Shown one piece after another: positions 8,304-14,257 of a stretch of 14,257 nt of DNA. The notes beneath the pieces were generated by a model. It was not told where the DNA came from. It did not search any database and saw only the letters and a list, made by a program, of their open reading frames with translations. The stretch spans positions 1 to 14,257 of the forward strand of contig CALJIF010000148.1 of NCBI GenBank assembly GCA_937974275.1, in the 5' to 3' direction. The position numbers and the translations under genes are program-made. This DNA comes from an uncultured Flavobacteriales bacterium (lineage in GTDB: Bacteria > Bacteroidota > Bacteroidia > Palsa-965). Position 1 is the first letter of the stretch. Each line of letters starts with the position of its first letter.

Positions 8304-9494
8304 TTAGCGCTTCCGGTGCGATAATAGTCGCTCATACAGGCTTTTCATGTCGTTCACCAAACGGGTATAGTGAAACTTTTTCATAACATGTTCCCGTCCT
8401 TTCATGGCCAAACGCGCGCGTAAATCAGAGGATACCACCAACTTTTCCAACTGAGCTGAGAATTGATTCGTGTCGCCCGGTGTTACACAGAACGCTGTTT
8501 CATTAGGAATAACAACATTCTCAACGCCGCCTACTGCAGTGGTGACAATTGGTTTGCCGGCTGCCTGTGCTTCAATTAAACTTACCGGAGTTCCTTCGTT
8601 CCAGGAAGTTAAGCAAACTATATCTGCACCGGCAAGTGCAACATCTGCTTCACGAATCCAGGACGTGAAAAGTACTTCAGTTCGTGCAGCTCCGGAACCT
8701 GAATACGAGAGCTGTAATTCTTCACAAATTTTTTCCAAAGACCCACGTGATTCGCCGTCACCTACAATAACAGCTCTAAAAGCGACTCCACATTTCTGCT
8801 TGACTTGGGCCACCCCACGCAAAAAGAGCTCGTGATTTTTTATAGGAACCAAACGCCCGATGATCATTACTACCAGTTCATTGGCCTCAATATTCCATGC
8901 TTTACGAAACTCGGTTCGTTTATGATCGATATTAGTATAGAAGCGTTCCAGATCGAAACCCAGAGGAATCACATGAACCTTTTCTTCGCTGCAAATGTGA
9001 TGTTCGTTCACCAGTTCTTGTTTTTGAAGCTCGCTTATTGCAATAATGGCATGACTTCGATTGGCCAGGTAACGTTCAATTATTTTAAAAACACGGGTTA
9101 CAAGTGGGTTAAAATATGAATGAAATACATGCCCATGAAACGTATGTACAATGACAGGAACTTTACAATGATAAGCGGCTAAACGTCCTAATGCACCTGA
9201 CTTTGAAGCATGTGTGTGTACAATATCGGGCCGATGCTCTTTGATCAAAGCTTTGATTTTTTTGTACGCTTTATAATCGTTGAAAGGATTAATGGAGCGG
9301 CGCATTTCTGCAATAACTACCGGATGAAGATCAAGTTGCTTTACGATATAATCGCTGCTGGCTTCAGATGTATCTTTTTCACCGCCGGCAAGAATTGTTT
9401 CGTATTCCGGAGCCATGTACTTGGCGAGGTAAGCCACATTGTATGTTGGTCCACCCAAATTAAACCGATTGATGATGCGCAATACTTTAGTCAT
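8304..9494 (-). CDS. GT4-family glycosyltransferase
   Basis: This 396-residue cytoplasmic or membrane-associated GT-B retaining glycosyltransferase probably adds one sugar to a lipid-linked saccharide. The N-terminal acceptor half has the glycine loop FNLGGPTYNV (11-20), DIVHTHASKSGALGR (90-104) and VHTFHGHVFHSYF (116-128). The C-terminal donor half has IIGRLVPIKN (211-220) with the Arg/Lys pair that binds the nucleotide-sugar phosphates, then VGDG (244-247) and the EX7E motif ENE-style block NEGTPVSLIEA (299-309) with Glu300 and Glu308. Length and motif order are typical for GT4. Its ATG is one base after the asnB stop, and 45 bases separate its stop from wza. It is the only non-initiating glycosyltransferase here. 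Donor and acceptor sugars cannot be assigned from the sequence. Confidence 0.92.
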   Translation of the reverse strand: MTKVLRIINRFNLGGPTYNVAYLAKYMAPEYETILAGGEKDTSEASSDYIVKQLDLHPVVIAEMRRSINPFNDYKAYKKIKALIKEHRPDIVHTHASKSGALGRLAAYHCKVPVIVHTFHGHVFHSYFNPLVTRVFKIIERYLANRSHAIIAISELQKQELVNEHHICSEEKVHVIPLGFDLERFYTNIDHKRTEFRKAWNIEANELVVMIIGRLVPIKNHELFLRGVAQVKQKCGVAFRAVIVGDGESRGSLEKICEELQLSYSGSGAARTEVLFTSWIREADVALAGADIVCLTSWNEGTPVSLIEAQAAGKPIVTTAVGGVENVVIPNETAFCVTPGDTNQFSAQLEKLVVSSDLRARLAMKGREHVMKKFHYTRLVNDMKSLYERLLSHRKR

Positions 9495-9495
9495 C

Positions 9496-11364
9496 TTACA
9501 TCAGATATTTTGCGTACCAGCAGTTAAACGTCAGTAATCCCCAAACGCGAGCAGCTGCATCACCCGGATTGTTGGAATGAAGTTGTTTTAGCAAGGCCTG
9601 AACTTCAGTATTTTGAAAAATACATTGATTTTCCAAAAAATCCTGATTTAAATAACGCTCTGTCAGGTGGCGCAAATCGTATCGAAGCCATTGTTGCAGC
9701 GGCACTTCAAAACCTTTTTTAGGACGTTCGAAAACTGAGGAGGGGAGTTCGTTTTTAAAAGCTTCGCGCAACAGGAGTTTACCTTTATTACCATTATTCT
9801 TGAGCTGTTCATGACATCGTAATGCGTATTCTACGATGCGATGGTCTAGGAAGGGTGAACGAATTTCCAATCCGTTCAGCATACTCATTCGATCTCCTTT
9901 TACCAGCATATCGCCCGGTAATACGGTTCTGATGTCGTTATACAACACATCGTTGAAACTTTCTACTTTGTCGGAAATACTTATTCGAATTGATTCAATT
10001 GCTGCTTCATCGATAACAAAATCAGGACGCAACAACTTAACGAGATCTGATTTATTAGTAAAACCGGCCCAACGGTAATAGCGATCGTTTGCATTGAGTT
10101 GTAATCCTTCTTTGTATTTCCGGAGCTTCCGTACGATGTTGCCTGTTGCTGATGCGCGTGAAGCGGGAATAATACCGAGTAATGGCGCGCCCGCACTAAC
10201 AGCAGCATTCCACAACGTATTATTTCTTAATCTGAATTCTGCTGTATGCTTGTTGTATCCGCCGAAAAGTTCATCTGCGCCATCTCCGGTTAACGCTACT
10301 TTAATTTCACGCTGAGCCGATTTGCACAACACATTAACTGCTAATGCAGAAGAGTCGGCGAAAGGTTCACTTTGATGCTGTAGTAATGGTTCGATACTGT
10401 CCAAGATATCGCGACTTGAAATTTTGTATGTGGTATGCGCTGCACCAATATGTTCCGCTACTTCTTCTGCGTAACTGCTTTCGTCAAAATAGGAGGCATC
10501 GCTGAATCCGATGGAAAACGTTCGAAAGCTTTTATTTTCGCGAACTGCCAAAGCACAAACAATAGATGAATCGATTCCCCCGCTTAAAAAACCTCCGATA
10601 GGTACATCAGCAACCATGCGAGAACGAACCGCACTTTCCATTAAGCTGTGCAATTCGGTTGTGGCACCATGAATGTTTGTTATAGATGCTGAAGGTTTAG
10701 GTAGCGTGTACCATTCATTTCTATTGACATCGTCATGCTTAACACGCAACAATTGTCCCGGAGCTAATTGTGTCACGCCTTTATACAAGGATAAGTTCGC
10801 CGGTACATAATTGAAATGTAGAAAATGATACAACACTTCATGGTTTAATGCTGCTTTCATTCCCATCCGAATCAATGCTTCCGGCTCAGAGGCAAAACTA
10901 ATCGTGTTATCGTCTTCAAAAACATATAACGGTTTTTCTCCGTAACGATCTCTGGCTAATAGCAGTTCATTTTCCTTAACCCGATAATACGCCAACGCGA
11001 AAAACCCTGTAAGCTGCGGAAGTACTTCTTCTGCCGGGAAACGATCGAGCAAGTACAATATAATTTCCGTGTCACTTTGCGTCGAACACTGAATATTATA
11101 CTGTTGTTGCAATTCACGGTAATTGAAAATTTCACCGTTAAATACGATAACAGCACTACATTCTTTGTTCCACATGGGTTGTGAGGAACGAGGGTCCACA
11201 TCTATGATGGATAGTCGGGAATGAAAAAGTGCAATAGTAGTGTTCTTCCAATGTCCGGATCCATCAGGCCCCCGATGTCTCAATGCTTGCAAAGTTTCGG
11301 GTACGCGCGATTCGGGCAGGTTTAATTCGCCCTTCAAACTCATCGTGCCCGCAATTCCGCACAT
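9496..11364 (-). CDS. asnB: Glutamine-hydrolysing asparagine synthase family amidotransferase (AsnB-like)
   Basis: This 622-residue two-domain enzyme takes ammonia from glutamine and uses ATP to amidate a carboxylate. The N-terminal class II glutaminase begins MCGIAG, with Cys2 as nucleophile after Met removal, and has RHRGPDGSGHW (29-39), FNGEIFNY (75-82) and SDTEIIL (97-103). The synthetase domain has the PP-loop FLSGGIDSSI (259-268), LTGDGADELFGGYNKH (358-373), VKGDRMSM (488-495), RSPFLDH (502-508) and RPKKGFEVP (547-555). All catalytic landmarks are intact. In polysaccharide loci such enzymes often act on a sugar acid or another surface-glycan carboxylate rather than on aspartate, so the substrate is open. 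It starts 3 bases after the ridA stop and ends one base before the GT4 start, which favours a role linked to the glycan genes. Confidence 0.93.
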   Translation of the reverse strand: MCGIAGTMSLKGELNLPESRVPETLQALRHRGPDGSGHWKNTTIALFHSRLSIIDVDPRSSQPMWNKECSAVIVFNGEIFNYRELQQQYNIQCSTQSDTEIILYLLDRFPAEEVLPQLTGFFALAYYRVKENELLLARDRYGEKPLYVFEDDNTISFASEPEALIRMGMKAALNHEVLYHFLHFNYVPANLSLYKGVTQLAPGQLLRVKHDDVNRNEWYTLPKPSASITNIHGATTELHSLMESAVRSRMVADVPIGGFLSGGIDSSIVCALAVRENKSFRTFSIGFSDASYFDESSYAEEVAEHIGAAHTTYKISSRDILDSIEPLLQHQSEPFADSSALAVNVLCKSAQREIKVALTGDGADELFGGYNKHTAEFRLRNNTLWNAAVSAGAPLLGIIPASRASATGNIVRKLRKYKEGLQLNANDRYYRWAGFTNKSDLVKLLRPDFVIDEAAIESIRISISDKVESFNDVLYNDIRTVLPGDMLVKGDRMSMLNGLEIRSPFLDHRIVEYALRCHEQLKNNGNKGKLLLREAFKNELPSSVFERPKKGFEVPLQQWLRYDLRHLTERYLNQDFLENQCIFQNTEVQALLKQLHSNNPGDAAARVWGLLTFNCWYAKYLM

Positions 11365-11367
11365 CGT

Positions 11368-11745
11368 TTATTTCGCCGCAATCATGGAAATTTCCACGTT
11401 CACATCCAGCGGTAATCTGGAGACCTGAACGGTTTCACGTGCCGGAAAATCAGCAGTGAAATAAGATCCGTAAACCGCATTTACTTTGGAGAAATTGTTC
11501 AGATCAGTTAAAAAAATGGTTGTTTTAACCACATTCGAAAAGTCCATGCCGGCTTCATTCAGAATGGCTTTTAAGTTTTCCATTACACGAGTTGTTTCTG
11601 CTTCAATATTTTCGTTGTGAATGGCGCCGGTTTCAGGGTGTTTTCCAACTTGTCCCGAAATAAACAGCATATTTCCGGTTAGCACTGCATGAGAATATGG
11701 GCCGATGGGAGCAGGAGCTCCGGTGCTGGTAATTACTTTTTTCAT
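11368..11745 (-). CDS. ridA: RidA family enamine/imine deaminase
   Basis: RidA (YjgF/YER057c/UK114) proteins are small cytoplasmic trimers that hydrolyse reactive enamine and imine intermediates from PLP enzymes such as threonine dehydratase. The 125-residue length is typical. Key features are GPYSHA (15-20), LFISGQVGKHPETG (27-40), VVKTTIFLTDLNNF (72-85) and the signature PARETVQVSRLP (101-112), with Arg103, which holds the substrate carboxylate, and Glu118, the usual catalytic-water residue. The gene lies 15 AT-rich bases after the CPBP gene and 3 bases before asnB. Nothing ties it specifically to polysaccharide synthesis, so it is probably a housekeeping passenger of the operon. Confidence 0.95.
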   Translation of the reverse strand: MKKVITSTGAPAPIGPYSHAVLTGNMLFISGQVGKHPETGAIHNENIEAETTRVMENLKAILNEAGMDFSNVVKTTIFLTDLNNFSKVNAVYGSYFTADFPARETVQVSRLPLDVNVEISMIAAK

Positions 11746-11760
11746 ATTGTATAATTTTAA

Positions 11761-12564
11761 TTAATTATTAAAAAATCCTGATCGGTATAACGCGCCAAGA
11801 TCCATGGTTATCGCAACTGCATAATGTATTGCAACCCCCCAATATACTGATCTGCTTTTGATACTCAATGCTCCTAAAGCTAAACCTGCAAGTATGGCTC
11901 CGATAGTTTCGGGTAATGGTTTCCCGAAATGTATCATACAATACGGGATCATCATGACATAAACCGCATAAATGCCCAGTTTTGGATATAAGCCCAAAGT
12001 GATAAATCCGCGAAAGAAGAATTCTAATGCTCCAAACTGAATAAAATATACTACTTGCCATAGGATGAACCAGGGCCACAAAGCCTCTCCCGGCGCGGGT
12101 TTGTAGAACGGATATCGCGCCTGAAATCCCGGTGTTCCTGCGAAATAAATGACTAACGGAATCATGACGAGAAATAAAACCAGATACAATCCCCAGCCAT
12201 AGCGCATTCCGCTTATGTTTAATCCGTAATCTCGCAGCTGTTCTTTCCAAACAAACTTGATAATTAGGTACGGAATGACCGCATAAACTGTGATGATGAC
12301 TGAACTCCACCATAACAATTCAAAAAATCGGGCGTTAGGCGATTCCATTCCGAAATAATAACGGAAGTGTTGAGCAATTGCGCTATCTGATCCTGAAAAA
12401 AATCGCAGTACCAAATCGGAACTACCTATATACCGAATGGACGTTAACGCAACAGCGGCCCAAATAAAAAGCAAAATTGCTTTACGATGAAACTTGCCAT
12501 CAGCTCCTTCCGGTGCCTGAAAAAGCGGACCAAATGTGCTGCGAATGCCTTTTAACAGACTCAT
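11761..12564 (-). CDS. CPBP (Abi/Rce1-like) family intramembrane protein
   Basis: This 267-residue polytopic membrane protein has about seven hydrophobic segments and belongs to the CPBP/Rce1 family, many members of which are glutamic-type intramembrane proteases. I chose ATG at 12564, which makes an ATGA overlap with the tsaD stop, over ATG at 12591, which would overlap tsaD by 31 bases. Family motifs are: motif 1 as ALEFFFRGF (179-187), where the usual EExxxR reads LExxxR with Glu181 and Arg185; motif 2 as MIPYCMIHFGKPLPE (205-219) with His212; and motif 3 as WGVAIHYAVAITMD (242-255) with His247 and Asp255. Loss of the first Glu leaves activity uncertain, though the rest of the site is kept. 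The substrate is unknown. The position after tsaD suggests shared expression only. Confidence 0.85.
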   Translation of the reverse strand: MSLLKGIRSTFGPLFQAPEGADGKFHRKAILLFIWAAVALTSIRYIGSSDLVLRFFSGSDSAIAQHFRYYFGMESPNARFFELLWWSSVIITVYAVIPYLIIKFVWKEQLRDYGLNISGMRYGWGLYLVLFLVMIPLVIYFAGTPGFQARYPFYKPAPGEALWPWFILWQVVYFIQFGALEFFFRGFITLGLYPKLGIYAVYVMMIPYCMIHFGKPLPETIGAILAGLALGALSIKSRSVYWGVAIHYAVAITMDLGALYRSGFFNN

Positions 12565-13562
12565 ACGGAATAGCGGGGTTGAGGGGCGCAATCAAATGAT
12601 GCGAAATCTTTTTTCAAATATTTGAAATATCCGTTAATGGCTATCATTGCAGCATTGTCCGTACAATATTCAAATGGAGGAATATATAATTTCCAGTTTT
12701 GAACTATTGCTTCTTCGGTTAGAGCTGCTCGCAGTCCTTTGTTGGCAGAAACTCCGCCGGCAATAGCAATATTTTTTATTCCGGTTTGATGCGATGCTGC
12801 TTTAACCCGTTTCAACAACGACTGAACGATCGTATATCGAATAGAAGCACACAAATCATTCAAATGTTCTTCGACAAAATTCGGATTTGATTTTTGTTGA
12901 GCCTGTATAAAATACAACACTGCAGTTTTCAATCCGCTAAAACTAAAGTTCAGTTGGTCTTCGCGTGCATCCGGAAATTTAAATGCCTTCGGATTTCCCA
13001 ATTCAGCGTATTTATCGATTAACGGACCTCCGGGGTATGGCAGTCCAAGTATTTTGGCGGTTTTATCAAATGCTTCTCCGGCTGCATCATCAACAGTAGC
13101 GCCAATTTCCTCGAATCTATTGGTGTCGTGTACAATCACCAGCTGCGTGTGTCCTCCGGAAACTGTTAATGACAAATAGGGAAATGCGGGTGGAGTTTCC
13201 GTTAAAAAGTGCGCAAGCATGTGTGCCTGCATATGATTGATTTCAATTAACGGAATTCCCAGCGCTTTGGCAAATGCCTTGGAAAATGTGAGTCCCACCA
13301 GCAATGCGCCCAACAGTCCGGGTCCTCGTGTTACGGCTACGGCGTCAATTTCTCGGGCATCTACTCCTGCTTGTTTCAAAGCCGCATGAACAACGGGTAC
13401 AATCTGCTGCTGATGCGCTCTTGAGGCTAATTCGGGAATAACGCCACCCCACTTTTGGTGCACGTCTTGGCCGGCCACAATATTGGCAAGCAATTTGCCG
13501 TCTTTTACAACGGCAGCTGCAGTTTCATCACAGGAAGATTCAATCCCCAGAATCAGGGCCAT
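12561..13562 (-). CDS. tsaD: TsaD, tRNA N6-threonylcarbamoyladenosine transferase subunit
   Basis: TsaD (formerly Gcp/YgjD) transfers the threonylcarbamoyl group onto A37 of ANN-decoding tRNAs, together with TsaB and TsaE in bacteria. The 333-residue protein starts MALILGIESSCDETAAAVV. ATG at 13562 was chosen over ATG at 13619 because it gives the conserved N-terminus and avoids overlap with the divergent gene. It has the metal-binding INHMQAHMLAH (108-118; His110 and His114), SGGHTQL (135-141), FDKTAKILGLPYPGGP (165-180), FSFSGLKTAV (206-215), IAGGVSANKGLR (267-278) and CTDNAAMIA (300-308) with metal-ligand Asp302. The family is unmistakable. The CPBP gene begins inside its stop codon. A TAnnTTTG-like element at 13608-13615 could be its promoter. 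Confidence 0.97.
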   Translation of the reverse strand: MALILGIESSCDETAAAVVKDGKLLANIVAGQDVHQKWGGVIPELASRAHQQQIVPVVHAALKQAGVDAREIDAVAVTRGPGLLGALLVGLTFSKAFAKALGIPLIEINHMQAHMLAHFLTETPPAFPYLSLTVSGGHTQLVIVHDTNRFEEIGATVDDAAGEAFDKTAKILGLPYPGGPLIDKYAELGNPKAFKFPDAREDQLNFSFSGLKTAVLYFIQAQQKSNPNFVEEHLNDLCASIRYTIVQSLLKRVKAASHQTGIKNIAIAGGVSANKGLRAALTEEAIVQNWKLYIPPFEYCTDNAAMIAINGYFKYLKKDFASFDCAPQPRYSV

Positions 13563-13568
13563 TATCGT

Positions 13569-13576
13569 TAAATTTG
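13569..13576 (+). promoter_or_regulatory. Candidate -7 element for the tamB-like gene (weak)
   Basis: The plus strand reads TAAATTTG, an exact TAnnTTTG match, in the 19-base gap between the divergent tsaD and tamB-like starts. It lies only 5 bases before the tamB-like ATG, which would give a nearly leaderless transcript. No TTG is found at -33 spacing. This could be chance. Confidence 0.25.
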
Positions 13577-13581
13577 TGCGA

Positions 13582-14257
13582 ATGTCGGCAATCCGCGAAT
13601 TAAGTCGCAAAATTATCAAAAAGAGTCTCCGTGTTTTGGGCTGGACCCTCGGTACGCTGATATTTCTTTTGCTGGTGGCTTACCTCATCCTGCGAACTCC
13701 GGGCGGACAAACATGGGCAGCAGGTAAAATTGCCAATTATTTATCCGGTGAATTAAAAACGACCATTACCGTTAAAGGCGTGGATATTGAATTGTTCACC
13801 TACGCTGTGCTGGAAGGCGTTTATATTCAGGATTTACATCAGGACACACTACTCAATGCCGGAAAGATTAAAGTTGACATGAGTGGTTTTAGCTACAGTA
13901 AACAACATTTGAGTGTTGATGATGTGGTTCTGCAAGATGCAGTTGTGAAACTTAAGAAATACAAAGGCGAACGAGGTTTGAATTTCAAATTTATCGTCCG
14001 CTATTTTGATTCAGGTGATACAACAAAAACAGATTCCGGCTCGCCATGGGATGTGAATATCGGGCAAGTTCGTCTTGAAAACTGTACCGTGGCGTATATC
14101 GATACGCGGTGGAACGACAAGGATCGGGGAATGGATTTCGAAGATATTCGGGTGACGAATATTTACACCACGTTTGATGAAATTTATCCGAAAGGCGATT
14201 CCGTTCAAATTACCATGCATGACATGAAAAAAAAAAAAAAATGCGGGTTTGAATTAT
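13582..14257 (+). CDS. N-terminal part of a TamB-domain (AsmA-like) inner-membrane protein, cut by the window edge
   Basis: This reading frame opens at ATG 13582 and is still open at the right edge (225 complete codons). Residues 1-16 are basic, and about 17-37 form a hydrophobic anchor (LGWTLGTLIFLLLVAYLIL), followed by TPGGQTWAAGKIANYLS. The region after it is beta-rich, with LEGVYIQDLHQDTLLNAGKIKVDM (about 76-99; key elements LEGVYIQD and DTLLNAGKI), as in the AsmA/TamB N-terminal region. TamB-family proteins are very long periplasm-spanning proteins involved in outer-membrane biogenesis or lipid transport. A head-to-head tsaD/tamB pairing fits Bacteroidota. The start leaves 19 bases to the tsaD start. 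An A15 run at 14227-14241 encodes five lysines in frame. Family assignment rests on pattern and context, because most of the protein is missing. Confidence 0.8.
   Translation, partial: MSAIRELSRKIIKKSLRVLGWTLGTLIFLLLVAYLILRTPGGQTWAAGKIANYLSGELKTTITVKGVDIELFTYAVLEGVYIQDLHQDTLLNAGKIKVDMSGFSYSKQHLSVDDVVLQDAVVKLKKYKGERGLNFKFIVRYFDSGDTTKTDSGSPWDVNIGQVRLENCTVAYIDTRWNDKDRGMDFEDIRVTNIYTTFDEIYPKGDSVQITMHDMKKKKKCGFEL
13608..13615 (-). promoter_or_regulatory. Candidate -7 element for tsaD (weak)
   Basis: The minus strand reads TAATTTTG, an exact TAnnTTTG match, 45 bases before the tsaD ATG and inside the first codons of the divergent tamB-like gene. It would give a leader of roughly 40 bases and could be the main promoter of the long minus-strand gene run. 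No -33 TTG is visible, so confidence is low. Confidence 0.3.
14227..14241 (+). repeat. 15-base poly-A homopolymer inside the tamB-like gene
   Basis: Fifteen consecutive A bases encode Lys-Lys-Lys-Lys-Lys in the tamB-like frame. Because 15 is a multiple of 3, the frame continues through it into Cys-Gly-Phe-Glu-Leu up to the window edge. Runs this long are prone to replication or transcription slippage and also to sequencing error. Confidence 0.95.

Noticed and set aside
8470..8835. 121-codon plus-strand open frame
   Set aside because: It is antisense to the GT4 donor domain, including the EX7E motif, and its product resembles no domain I recognise.
9210..9527. 105-codon plus-strand open frame across the GT4/asnB junction
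   Set aside because: It is antisense to two well-supported genes and has no domain features.
11746..11775. AT-rich 6-bp inverted repeat between the CPBP gene and ridA
   Set aside because: A and T make up nearly all of this stretch, so short palindromes are expected. There is no GC-rich stem, so it is not a credible terminator.
11768..12313. 181-codon open frame on the minus strand in a different frame from the CPBP gene
   Set aside because: It lies wholly within the CPBP gene, which has membrane segments and family motifs. The alternative product is rich in Cys, His, Arg and Ser with no recognisable domain.
14011..14220. 69-codon minus-strand open frame at the right edge
   Set aside because: It is antisense to the tamB-like gene, whose sense frame is open across the whole region.

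Overview
The window looks like chromosomal DNA of a member of the phylum Bacteroidota (Bacteroidetes). Three things point there: a tyrosine/glycine-rich BY-kinase tail, a divergent tsaD/tamB-like pair, and TAnnTTTG-type -7 promoter elements with no clear Shine-Dalgarno sequences. No genus can be named from the sequence alone. Protein-coding genes fill almost all of it. I see no rRNA, tRNA, CRISPR array, insertion sequence or phage gene. The longest stretch without a gene is 99 bases.

Layout: eleven genes lie head to tail on the minus strand from about 13562 down to the left edge, and one gene starts on the plus strand at 13582 and runs off the right edge. In minus-strand order they are: tsaD (tRNA t6A synthesis), a CPBP-family membrane protein, a RidA-family deaminase, an AsnB-type amidotransferase, a GT4 glycosyltransferase, a Wza-like outer-membrane polysaccharide export lipoprotein, a Wzc-like co-polymerase/tyrosine kinase, an RfbC/RmlC sugar epimerase, a WecA/MraY-superfamily sugar-phosphate transferase, a membrane-anchored LysM lytic transglycosylase, and uvrA (excision repair, cut by the window edge). 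Junctions are very tight: two ATGA start/stop overlaps, one 20-base overlap, and gaps of 1 to 15 bases at most others. Only two gaps are larger: 45 bases before wza and 99 bases before the wecA-like gene.

The middle genes (about 3267-11364) form a surface-polysaccharide module between housekeeping genes. The wecA-like enzyme would load the first sugar phosphate on the lipid carrier, GT4 would add a sugar, RfbC would supply a dTDP-6-deoxysugar intermediate, AsnB might amidate a sugar or make asparagine, and Wzc/Wza would control chain length and export. A flippase (Wzx), polymerase (Wzy), the other dTDP-rhamnose genes and a Wzc phosphatase are not present, so the pathway must be completed elsewhere.

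The most notable non-coding signal is in the 45-base gap before wza. A perfect 8-bp inverted repeat with a 12-base spacer starts at the last base of a TAnnTTTG -7 element, so it would cover the transcription start like an operator. Other points of note are a tract of 12 tyrosines in the Wzc tail, a 15-A homopolymer inside the tamB-like gene, a CPBP protein missing the first Glu of its EExxxR motif, and a variant WecA/MraY core motif. I did not find convincing evidence of a wholly new system.
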